Origin: Nonomuraea guangzhouensis
Lineage (GTDB): Bacteria > Actinomycetota > Actinomycetes > Streptosporangiales > Streptosporangiaceae
Assembly (NCBI RefSeq): GCF_019396345.1
Contig: NZ_JAHKRM010000032.1
Location: 62,001-126,000 of the forward strand
DNA: 64,000 bases
Direction of reading: 5' to 3'
The notes under the pieces were generated by a model that was not told where the DNA came from, did no database searches, and worked only from the letters and a program-made list of their open reading frames with translations. The translations under genes and the position numbers were made by a program. Shown piece after piece: positions 42,091 through 49,950 of the stretch (position 1 is its first letter; each line of letters opens with the position of its first letter).

Positions 42091-43610
42091 CGCGTGACCG
42101 TGCCGAAGCGGATCTCGCTGCCGTCGGCACCCACGCGCAACCGGACCCGGCCCGCCGGGGCGTCGGAGTCGATCTCGGGGTGGTCGTCGCTGGACACGGT
42201 GACGCGCAGGCTGTGGCCGGCGCTCAGCCGGTAGTGGGTCGGCCAGGTACGGATCTCCAGGTCATAGGTCTTGCCCGGCCGGACGGGGACCGCGCGTTCG
42301 TGGCCGAACCGGTGGCTCGCCTTCAGCCAGCCCTGGGTGACGCGGACGGCCGTGCCGTCGGGGGCGACGTCCTCGACCACGACCGCGATGTTGCCGTCGG
42401 TGGCGCTGAAGGCGGCCCGCACCTTCGCGGTGACGTCGCCGGCGAGGACGATGTCCTGCTGATAGGGCCGCGTCTGGAAGGTGCGCCGCTCGTCCGGGGC
42501 AGACGGGGTCGTCTCGGTGTTGACGGTGAAGCCGAGGGTGGCCGGCTTGCTCCAGCCGGCCGTCAGCGCCCCGTCGGCGCTCAGGCCGAGCCGGGTCTGC
42601 CGGGCGCCGGGAGGCGGCCAGGTGGTGAACTGCTGCCAGCCGGTGCCCGGAACCTGGTACGAGGTCACTTTGGCGGCGGGCAGCGGCGCGTCCGTGCGGT
42701 TGCCGAGCCACCGGTCCCACCAGGCGAGGTAGGCGCCGTTGCCGATGTCGGCGGGTTGGCCCGACGGCCAGCCGTGCACCCACGGGCCCGCGACCAGCCA
42801 CACGTTCTTCGGGCGGGCCTGGAAGTTCGCCACCATGGCGGCCCGGTACCTGTCGTACCATCCGGCGATCTCCAGGACCGGGACGTCCAGGTTCTGCCAG
42901 CGGGCCTTGACGCTGCGCTCTCGCCAGTAGTCGTCGTAGAGCGGGTGCTGGGCGTAGGTCACCAGGGTGTCCGGCGCGACGGCGCGCTGCCAGTCCCGGA
43001 TCCTGGCCGAGTAGATGCCGCCTCGGTAGATGGTGTTCTCGTACCAGTCGCTGATGCCGTCGACGGGGATGATCGCGGCCAGATGGGGCGGCTTGTTCAC
43101 CGCGACCAGGAGGGAGGTGTGGCCGCCGTAGCTGACCCCGGTCTGCCCGATCCTGCCGGTGGACCAGGGCTGGACGGCCAGCCACTCGATGAGGTCGTAG
43201 TTGTCGCGTTGTTCCTGCGCGCTGAACGGGTCGAGGCGTCCGGGCGAGGCGCCCGTGCCGCGGACGTTGCACACGGCGGCGGTGTAGCCGCGGGTGACGA
43301 AGAAGGCCGCCGCCTGGCCCTGCCCCTGCAGTTGGTCATAGGCGTTGTAGTCGTAGACGATGCCGGGGAAGCGGCCGTCGGCGGGCCGGCCGTCCGCGCC
43401 GGCGGGCCGGTGCAGGTCGCAGGCCAGGTGACTGCCGTCGCGCAACGGCACCGAGACCCGCTCGGTGTGCACGCCGTACGTGGCGGCCCGTGCGTAGGAG
43501 AAGAAGGGGTCGGCCGGCGGCACGGTGTCGGCGTGTGCGGCGGAGGTCGGCGCGGTGAGCGGCAGCGTCACGATGGCGGACAGGGCGGCGGCGATTCTGC
43601 CGTACTTCAT
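42087..43610 (-). CDS. Secreted CocE/NonD-family hydrolase (X-Pro dipeptidyl-peptidase S15-like)
   Basis: A 507-residue secreted alpha/beta-hydrolase. A signal peptide (to about AHA-27) is followed by the S15/CocE catalytic domain with nucleophile Ser160 in GQTGVSYGGH, an all-helical cap and a C-terminal jelly-roll domain (about 350-507). Members include cocaine esterase, glutaryl-acylase and X-Pro peptidases. The target is not readable. It is operonic with the tannase-family gene, so an ester is likely. Confidence 0.87.
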   Translation of the reverse strand: MKYGRIAAALSAIVTLPLTAPTSAAHADTVPPADPFFSYARAATYGVHTERVSVPLRDGSHLACDLHRPAGADGRPADGRFPGIVYDYNAYDQLQGQGQAAAFFVTRGYTAAVCNVRGTGASPGRLDPFSAQEQRDNYDLIEWLAVQPWSTGRIGQTGVSYGGHTSLLVAVNKPPHLAAIIPVDGISDWYENTIYRGGIYSARIRDWQRAVAPDTLVTYAQHPLYDDYWRERSVKARWQNLDVPVLEIAGWYDRYRAAMVANFQARPKNVWLVAGPWVHGWPSGQPADIGNGAYLAWWDRWLGNRTDAPLPAAKVTSYQVPGTGWQQFTTWPPPGARQTRLGLSADGALTAGWSKPATLGFTVNTETTPSAPDERRTFQTRPYQQDIVLAGDVTAKVRAAFSATDGNIAVVVEDVAPDGTAVRVTQGWLKASHRFGHERAVPVRPGKTYDLEIRTWPTHYRLSAGHSLRVTVSSDDHPEIDSDAPAGRVRLRVGADGSEIRFGTVTR

Positions 43611-43638
43611 GGGGGGCTCCTAGCACGATCAGAGCAGG

Positions 43639-44955
43639 TCAGAGGGAGATGGCGCCGGTCAGGAGGGCGGCCACGGTCATGACCAGAGTGGTGGCGAACG
43701 CCCAGCCGAAGATGAAGCGCTGGTGCTGGCCGAGTTGCACGCCGCTCATGCCGACGAGGATGAACGTCGCGGCGGTGAGCGGGCTGAGCGGGAAGCCGGT
43801 CGTCATCTGGCCGAGGATGGCGGCCCTGGCGACCTCGGCGGACTCGATGCCGAAGCCGCCGGCGGTCTGGGCCAGGACGGGCAGCACGCCGAAATAGTAG
43901 GCGTCAGGGGTGAAGACCAGGCTGAGCGGCATGCTCGTGATCGCGACCAGCACCGGCAGGTGGCCGCCGAAGGAGTCGGGGATGACGTTGACGAACGCGG
44001 TGGCCATCTCGTTGATCATCTTGGTCCCGGTGAGGATTCCGGTGAAGACCCCCGCCGCGAAGATCATCGTGGTCACCAGGACGACGCTCTTGGCGTGCTT
44101 GTCGAGGAGTTCCTGCTGCTTCTCCCAGGAGGGATGGTTGACCAGCGCGGCGATCGCGAACCCGATCACGAACAGCACCGGAAGCGGCATCACCTGCAGG
44201 ATCAGCCCGGCCAGCAACGCGATGGTCAGCGCCAGGTTGAAGGCGGTCAGCAGCGGACGGGTGCGCGGCGGGGCGAGGGGCGTCCCGGGCCCGTCTCCGG
44301 CCACCAGCTCGGGCTCCGGCTCCGTGGCGGGCAGGGACACGGTGCCGAGACGGCGGCGTTCCCGCAGGCCGATCAGGTACGACGCCACCAGCACCCAGAC
44401 GATGCCGACGACCATCGCGGGCAGGACCGGGGTGAACACCTGCGAGCTGTCCAGCTTCAGCACCGCCATCGCCCGCGCGGTGGGACCACCCCAGGGGATC
44501 ATGTTCATCACGCCCGCGCCCAGGCAGACGACACCGGTGAGCACCAGGGGGCTCATCTTGAGCCGCTTGTAGACGGGCAGCAGGGCGGAGACGGTGATGA
44601 GGAAGGTCGAGGCGCCGTCGCCGTCCAGGGCCACGCACATCGTGATGACGGCGGTGCCGACGGCGATCCGCAGCGGGTCGTCCTTGGCCAGGCGCAGGAT
44701 GCCGCGGATCAGCGGATCGAAGAGCCCCGTGTCGATCATCAGGCTGAAATAGAGCACCGCGAAAGCGATCATGATGCCCGTGGGCGCCACCTTGCCCAGC
44801 CCGCTGAGGATCATCGGCCCCATCTCGGCGCCGAAGCCGCCGGCCAGCGCGGTCAGCACCGGTACCAGCACCAGCGCGGTGAGGACCGAGACACGCCTGG
44901 TCATGGTGAGTGCCAGGAACAGGCCGATGGTGAGAAAGCCGAGGAGCGCGATCAT
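43639..44955 (-). CDS. CitMHS-family transporter (metal-citrate or di/tricarboxylate:H+ symporter)
   Basis: A 438-residue integral membrane protein with about 12 segments and CitMHS landmarks (FAVLYFSLMIDTGLFDPLI; VALDGDGASTFLITVSALLP; SLVFTPDAYYFGVLP). The family imports citrate with divalent metal, or related acids. It is divergent from a LysR gene, with a LysR-box-like site between. The downstream LysR-linked CoA transferase and CitE-like lyase suggest a hydroxy acid such as citramalate, malate or citrate as cargo (inference). Confidence 0.88.
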   Translation of the reverse strand: MIALLGFLTIGLFLALTMTRRVSVLTALVLVPVLTALAGGFGAEMGPMILSGLGKVAPTGIMIAFAVLYFSLMIDTGLFDPLIRGILRLAKDDPLRIAVGTAVITMCVALDGDGASTFLITVSALLPVYKRLKMSPLVLTGVVCLGAGVMNMIPWGGPTARAMAVLKLDSSQVFTPVLPAMVVGIVWVLVASYLIGLRERRRLGTVSLPATEPEPELVAGDGPGTPLAPPRTRPLLTAFNLALTIALLAGLILQVMPLPVLFVIGFAIAALVNHPSWEKQQELLDKHAKSVVLVTTMIFAAGVFTGILTGTKMINEMATAFVNVIPDSFGGHLPVLVAITSMPLSLVFTPDAYYFGVLPVLAQTAGGFGIESAEVARAAILGQMTTGFPLSPLTAATFILVGMSGVQLGQHQRFIFGWAFATTLVMTVAALLTGAISL

Positions 44956-45032
44956 CGAGGACCTTTCGGAGGGTTACGGAGAAGTTTCCGAGCGCTGACC
45001 TTTCGCGTCCACCATCAAAAGAGGATTTATCC

Positions 45033-45047
45033 ATGCGGTATGTGCAT
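45033..45047. promoter_or_regulatory. LysR box-like site 1 (ATGC-N7-GCAT)
   Basis: ATGC at 45033-45036 and GCAT at 45044-45047, separated by 7 bases (GGTATGT), between the transporter and LysR genes, 11 bp before the LysR start. The spacing is that of a T-N11-A LysR box, and the same ATGC-N7-GCAT design recurs at 45976. Confidence 0.55.
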
Positions 45048-45058
45048 AGGTTGGTCCC

Positions 45059-45976
45059 ATGGACGCTACCCTCCGGCAACTCGCCGCCTATGTCGCCGTG
45101 GCCAGAGCGGCGAGCTTCACCGCCGCGGCGGCGAAGCTGCACGTCTCGCAGTCGACGTTGAGCCGCGCGGTCGCCGACCTGGAGCGGGTGCTCGAGGTCC
45201 GCCTGCTGGAGCGCGACACCCGCAACGTCCAGCTCACCGCGGCGGGCCTGGAGACCCTGCGGGTGGCCGAGCAGATCGTCGGTGCCCACGAGTCGGGGAT
45301 GAAGGAGCTGCGGCGCTTCCTGCTCGGCGAGTCGGGGGTGGTGGCCGTGGCCACCCTGCCCTCGGTCGCGGCGGTGCTGCTGCCCCGCATGATCTCCGCT
45401 TTCCGGCGGCAGCGCCCGCAGGTGGCGGTCCGCATCATGGACGGGCTCGAACGGGCCGTGCTCGGCCGGGTGCTGTCGGGCGACGCCGACTTCGCGATCA
45501 CCACGGTCGGCGCGTCGCCGGACCGGCTCGAACATCGTCCGCTGATCCGCGACCAGTTCCACGCCGTGCTGCCCGAGGGGCACCCGCTCGCCGACCGGGA
45601 GGAGGTCACCTGGGAGGACCTGGCCGCCGAGCCGTTCCTGGCCGTCGGGCCGGAATCCAGTGTCCGCAGGCTCACCGACGCGGCGTTCGCCCAGGCGGGC
45701 GCCCGCCCGACGCTCGCGGCGGAGGCCGGCAACGTGGCGACGGTGGGCGGTCTGGTCGCCGCCGGTCTCGGGGTGTCGGCGATGCCCGCCCTGGTGCTGC
45801 CCCTCCTGGGGCCGGGCCGCGTCGTGCATCGCCGGTTGACCGGTCCCGTGGTCGAGCGGCGCCTGGACGTCGTGATCCGCGCGCGACGCACCCTGCCGCT
45901 GGCGGCGAGCGCGTTCCTCGACCTGCTCGAAGAGTTCCGTACGGAGCTACCGGCCGGGGTCTCCTGGATCGGTTAA
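45059..45976 (+). CDS. LysR-family transcriptional regulator
   Basis: A 305-residue LysR regulator. The N-terminal winged helix (LRQLAAYVAVARAASFTAAA, then LHVSQSTLSRAVADLE) is canonical and a LysR substrate-binding domain follows. It sits between a divergent CitMHS transporter and a co-directional CoA-transferase/lyase operon, and ATGC-N7-GCAT boxes precede both, so it probably activates both in response to the transported acid. Confidence 0.92.
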   Translation: MDATLRQLAAYVAVARAASFTAAAAKLHVSQSTLSRAVADLERVLEVRLLERDTRNVQLTAAGLETLRVAEQIVGAHESGMKELRRFLLGESGVVAVATLPSVAAVLLPRMISAFRRQRPQVAVRIMDGLERAVLGRVLSGDADFAITTVGASPDRLEHRPLIRDQFHAVLPEGHPLADREEVTWEDLAAEPFLAVGPESSVRRLTDAAFAQAGARPTLAAEAGNVATVGGLVAAGLGVSAMPALVLPLLGPGRVVHRRLTGPVVERRLDVVIRARRTLPLAASAFLDLLEEFRTELPAGVSWIG

Positions 45977-45990
45977 TGCGCAAATAGCAT
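45976..45990. promoter_or_regulatory. LysR box-like site 2 (ATGC-N7-GCAT)
   Basis: ATGC at 45976-45979 and GCAT at 45987-45990 with 7 bases between (GCAAATA), beginning on the last base of the LysR stop codon and 84 bp before the CoA-transferase start. It matches site 1 in arms and spacing. Confidence 0.55.
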
Positions 45991-46073
45991 GAATATATCG
46001 ACTTTCTGTGCTGGACCCGCATTTCTTGCCTTGGGCAGGATGACATGACCGGACAGGACGAAGGAGCTCATGC

Positions 46074-47285
46074 GTGGCGACCGAACAGCAGCACGGCCAG
46101 GGGCAGTTGCGGGGCCTGAAAGTGGTGGAGTTCGCCCATGTGGTCGCCGGGCCGCTGGCCGGGTCCATGCTCGCCGACCAGGGCGCCGACGTGATCCACG
46201 TCGAACCCCCCAGCGTCGGCGACGCCGCCCGTGCCATGGGCCCCACCCGGGACGGCGTGCCGTTGTGGTTCAAGGTCGCGGGCCGCAACAAACGCTCCGT
46301 CACCCTGGACCTGCACGACCCCGACGGCCGGCAGGTGGCGCACCGGCTCGTGGCCTGGGCCGACGTGGTGATCGTCACGCTCCGCCCCGGCCGGCTGCGG
46401 GCCTGGGAGCTCGACTGGGAGGCCGTGCACCGGATCAACCCCAAGGCCGTCCTGCTGCAGATCTCCGGATTCGGCGCGACGTCGTCCCTGGCGGACGCGC
46501 CGGGCTTCGGGAAGGTCGGTGAGGCCAGGAGCGGTGTGGTGCACCTGACCGGGTTCCCGGACGGTCCTCCGGTGCACACGGGGTTCTCCCACGGCGACGC
46601 GGTGACCGGGCTGATGGGCGCCTACGCCGTGCTCGCCGCCCTGCACCGCCGGGCACACGACCCCGGCTTCGACGGCGAGTGGATCGACCTGGCCCTGTTC
46701 GAGCCCCTGTTCCGGCTCGTCGAATGGCAGGTCATCACGCACGACCAGCTCGGCGTCGTACCCGGCAGGTCCGGCAACCAGCTGGCCGTCGCCCCCGCCG
46801 CGGTCATCAACACCTACCTGTCGCGCGACGGCGACTGGATCACCGTGACCTCCGCGACCGTCCGCTCGGTGCTGAACGTCGTCCGGCTCCTGGGCCTGCC
46901 CGAGGAAGAGTACGCCACGACGCAGCGGCAGCTCGCCGGACGGGAGACGCTGGACCAGGGGCTGCGCGAATGGGTGGCCGCCCGGGGGACCGCCGAGTGC
47001 CTGCGCGCGTTCGCCGACGCCGAGGTGGTCGCCTCACGCGTCTTCACGGCCGAGGACATCGCCGCCGATCCCGTGTACGCCGAACGCGGCGACATCATCA
47101 CGGTGGACGACCCCGACCTCGGGCCGGTCCGCATGCAGGCCGCCCTCCCGCACTTCCATCAGCGACCCGGGCACGTCTGGCGGACCGGACCCGCGCTCGG
47201 GCAGGACAACGCCCTCGTCTACCGCCAGTGGCTCGGCCTCGGCGCGGACGAGCTCGCGGAACTGGAGAAGCGCGGTGTCATCTGA
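46074..47285 (+). CDS. CaiB/BaiF-type (class III) CoA transferase
   Basis: A 403-residue class III CoA transferase with the characteristic start LRGLKVVEFAHVVAGPLAGSMLADQGADVIHVE and the later GFSHGDAVTGLMGAYAVLAAL. The catalytic carboxylate position reads GKVGEARSG (Glu, as in a CaiB subset, in place of the Asp of formyl-CoA transferase). A GTG at 46074 is preceded by AAGGAG at 7 bases; the ATG at 46070 is out of frame. It moves CoA from a donor to a carboxylic acid. The lyase gene overlaps its end by 11 bp, so the product is probably a 3-hydroxyacyl-CoA. Confidence 0.9.
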   Translation: MATEQQHGQGQLRGLKVVEFAHVVAGPLAGSMLADQGADVIHVEPPSVGDAARAMGPTRDGVPLWFKVAGRNKRSVTLDLHDPDGRQVAHRLVAWADVVIVTLRPGRLRAWELDWEAVHRINPKAVLLQISGFGATSSLADAPGFGKVGEARSGVVHLTGFPDGPPVHTGFSHGDAVTGLMGAYAVLAALHRRAHDPGFDGEWIDLALFEPLFRLVEWQVITHDQLGVVPGRSGNQLAVAPAAVINTYLSRDGDWITVTSATVRSVLNVVRLLGLPEEEYATTQRQLAGRETLDQGLREWVAARGTAECLRAFADAEVVASRVFTAEDIAADPVYAERGDIITVDDPDLGPVRMQAALPHFHQRPGHVWRTGPALGQDNALVYRQWLGLGADELAELEKRGVI

Positions 47286-48165
47286 ACGCCTCCCGCTGCG
47301 TTCCCTGCTCTTCGTCCCGGGCACCAAGACCGAGTGGCTGGTCAAGGCGGAGTCCGCCGGAGCCGACGCGGCCATCCTCGACCTGGAGGACGCCGTCCCG
47401 CCGGTCGGCAAGGTCACCGCGCGGGCCCGGGTGGCCGACGCCATCGCCGGTGCGACGGGCGACATGGCGCTCTTCGTGCGGATCAACCCGCTCGACGGCT
47501 GGGCGGCCGCCGAGGACCTGCGCGCCATCACGCACGCCCGCCTCGCCGGCGTGGTCCTGCCCAAGGTCGCTGACCCAGGGGACGTGCTCCTGGCCGACCG
47601 GCTCCTGACCTGGTGCGAGCGCGAACACGGCCTGCCCGAGGGGCACATCGCCCTGGTGCCGCTGCTGGAGAGCGCCGCCGCGCTGCGCGGGGCGTACGAC
47701 ATCGGCAGGGCCGCTCCCCGCGTCGCCTACCTGGGCGCGGTCACCGGCAAGGGCGGCGACGTCGAGCGGGCGATCGGCTACCGCTGGAGCCCTCAGGGCA
47801 CCGAGACCCTGACGCTGCGTTCCCGGGTCCTGCTGGACGTCCGGGCGGCGGGCGTGCCCTGCCCGATCGCCGGTCTGTGGACGAACCTCGCCGACATCGA
47901 AGGACTGCGGGCGTTCGCCGAGCAGAACCGCTCTCTCGGCTACGAGGGCATGATGGCCATCCACCCCGCCCACATCCCCGTGATCAACGAGGCGTTCTCA
48001 CCCACCCCCGAGGAGCTCGCCCGCTACGCGCGGATGATCGCCGCCGTGGAGGAGGCGCAGGCGCGCGGCGCCGGGGCGATCACCTTCGAAGGCGACATGG
48101 TGGACGAGGCCATGGCGGCGCGAGCACGAGCCGTTCTCCGGAAGACCGGAATGTCTTCCATCTGA
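47275..48165 (+). CDS. CitE-like (HpcH/HpaI superfamily) hydroxyacyl-CoA lyase
   Basis: A 296-residue CitE-type lyase with the family motifs RSLLFVPGTKTEWLVKA, AILDLEDAVPP (Mg-binding acidic residues) and FVRIN, and the C-terminal GYEGMMAIHPAHIPVIN. Stand-alone members cleave citramalyl-CoA, malyl-CoA or beta-methylmalyl-CoA to acetyl- or propionyl-CoA plus pyruvate or glyoxylate. It is coupled to a CoA transferase and LysR-linked to a CitMHS transporter. The exact substrate is not determined by sequence reading. Confidence 0.9.
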   Translation: MSSERLPLRSLLFVPGTKTEWLVKAESAGADAAILDLEDAVPPVGKVTARARVADAIAGATGDMALFVRINPLDGWAAAEDLRAITHARLAGVVLPKVADPGDVLLADRLLTWCEREHGLPEGHIALVPLLESAAALRGAYDIGRAAPRVAYLGAVTGKGGDVERAIGYRWSPQGTETLTLRSRVLLDVRAAGVPCPIAGLWTNLADIEGLRAFAEQNRSLGYEGMMAIHPAHIPVINEAFSPTPEELARYARMIAAVEEAQARGAGAITFEGDMVDEAMAARARAVLRKTGMSSI

Positions 48166-48261
48166 CGGGGAGAGCGGTATCCGGGAGGCCCAACGAGATC
48201 TATGGTTCAGGCGCACGAAATCGGCAGGTCCGTCCTGGATTGTTCCGAAGGAGTCGCGTAC

Positions 48262-49869
48262 ATGCCTGAAATTCTGGATCCGATGAGGTTATCCAACCGG
48301 AGGCGAGGCCGTCGCGTCCTCGCGCTGGTGAGCGCGGTCGTCGCCCTGCTCTGCGGGCTGCCCGCCGCCCCCGCGCTCGCCGGCGCGTCGCGCCCGGTGG
48401 TGCGTACCGAAACCGGCCTGCTCAAGGGGGCCGAGGCCGAGCGCGTGGACCGGTTCCTGGCCGTCCCGTACGCGCAGCCGCCGGTCGGCGAACTGCGCTG
48501 GGCAGCTCCCCGCCCGGCCCTTCCGTGGACGGGCGTCCGTGACGCGGCGGCGTGGGGCAACCGCTGCGCCGCCGCGGTCAGCGGCAACGGGCCGCGCTCG
48601 GAGACCGAGGACTGCCTGTACCTCAACGTGTTCCGGCCCGCCGGCACCCGGGCCGGGCAGCGGCTGCCCGTGCTCTTCTGGATCCACGGCGGCGGATTGC
48701 AGAACGGCTCCGGCAACCAGCACGACGGCAGCCTGATCGCCCGGCTCGAGAACGTCGTGGTGGTCAGCATCAACTACCGCCTGGGCGTGTTCGGCTTCCT
48801 GGCTCACCCGGCGCTCACCCGGGAGGCCGGCCAATCCGGCGACTACGGGCTCCTCGACCAGCAGGCGGCGCTGCGCTGGGTGCAGCGCAACATCGGCGCC
48901 TTCGGCGGTGACCCCCGGCAGGTGACCATCGACGGCGAGTCGGCCGGCGGGTTCTCCGTCTGCGCGCACCTGACCGCTCCCGGATCGAAAGGGCTGTTCG
49001 GGCGCGCGATCATCCAGAGCGGCTCCTGCATCAGCCAGCCCGTCAGCCAGGCGGAGCAGTCCGGCACGTCGATCGCCACCCAGCTCGGCTGCGCCGACGA
49101 CGCGACCGCCGTCGCCTGCCTGCGCGCGCTGACCCCGGCGCGGCTGGTCGACGGGCCGCAGTACAGCTCGTTCGCGCACGGCGGTCCGGTGCTGCCGGAG
49201 AGCCCCAGCGAGGCCGTCGGGGCGGGTCGCTTCCAGCGCGTACCGCTGATCGTGGGCTCCACCCGCGATGAGGGCCGTACGTTCGCGCAGGGCAATCTGG
49301 GCTGGACCCAGGCGAAGTACGAGGGCTTCGTCCGGAGCCTGTACGGCGACAAGGCCGACGCCGTCCTGCGGCGCTATCCCTGGCCGGCGGCGCCGGACCA
49401 GTTCACCTCCGCGTATCTGACGGCGGCGATCCTCACCGACTCCGGGTTCATCGCGGGGCTGGGCGGCTGCCCGACGCTCACGTTCATCAAGGACCTGTCG
49501 GCCTACACCCGCGTGTTCGCCTACCGGTTCGACCACCGGACGGGGCCGGGCCTGCGCCCCGAGCCGGTCGGCTACGAATGGGGCGCCGGGCACGCCGCCG
49601 AACTGGCCTACCTGTGGCCGAGTTTCGACAACGGCATCCCGATCGCGCCCACCTTCGACGCGGCCGAACGCCGGCTGGCCGCGGACATGGTGCACTACTG
49701 GGGTTCGTTCACCCGGCTCGGCCGGCCGCAGGCGCCGTTCGCGTCGCCGTGGGCGGACTACAACCGCACCTCGCGCGTCATGTCGCTGCGCGCGGGCGGA
49801 CGGTCGGTGATGGTCCCGGTCGCCGAGATGGCCACCGAGCACAACTGCGACCTGTGGAACGCGCTCTGA
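48262..49869 (+). CDS. Secreted type-B carboxylesterase
   Basis: A 535-residue type-B carboxylesterase. A basic start and signal peptide (to about ALA-40) precede the alpha/beta-hydrolase: EDCLYLNVFRP, the oxyanion HGGGLQNG, and nucleophile Ser227 in GESAGGFS. ATG 48262 follows AAGGAG by 8 bases; an in-frame start at 48202 is possible but would put 20 residues before the signal peptide. The gene ends just before a strong terminator hairpin. Confidence 0.9.
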   Translation: MPEILDPMRLSNRRRGRRVLALVSAVVALLCGLPAAPALAGASRPVVRTETGLLKGAEAERVDRFLAVPYAQPPVGELRWAAPRPALPWTGVRDAAAWGNRCAAAVSGNGPRSETEDCLYLNVFRPAGTRAGQRLPVLFWIHGGGLQNGSGNQHDGSLIARLENVVVVSINYRLGVFGFLAHPALTREAGQSGDYGLLDQQAALRWVQRNIGAFGGDPRQVTIDGESAGGFSVCAHLTAPGSKGLFGRAIIQSGSCISQPVSQAEQSGTSIATQLGCADDATAVACLRALTPARLVDGPQYSSFAHGGPVLPESPSEAVGAGRFQRVPLIVGSTRDEGRTFAQGNLGWTQAKYEGFVRSLYGDKADAVLRRYPWPAAPDQFTSAYLTAAILTDSGFIAGLGGCPTLTFIKDLSAYTRVFAYRFDHRTGPGLRPEPVGYEWGAGHAAELAYLWPSFDNGIPIAPTFDAAERRLAADMVHYWGSFTRLGRPQAPFASPWADYNRTSRVMSLRAGGRSVMVPVAEMATEHNCDLWNAL

Positions 49870-49903
49870 CCCTGATCGGTCCTCGATGAGGCCTGAGGGA
49901 CGT

Positions 49904-49941
49904 CTTTCGTCCGCCTCCGCAACGGCGGAGGCGGACGAAAG
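49904..49941. terminator. Bidirectional terminator hairpin, 17-bp perfect stem
   Basis: Arms 49904-49920 (CTTTCGTCCGCCTCCGC) and 49925-49941 pair perfectly over 17 bp around an AACG loop. It lies in the 81-bp gap between the convergent carboxylesterase and GH3 genes, and the stem ends in CTTT/AAAG, so it can serve both strands. Confidence 0.85.
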
Positions 49942-49950
49942 AGCATGGGG

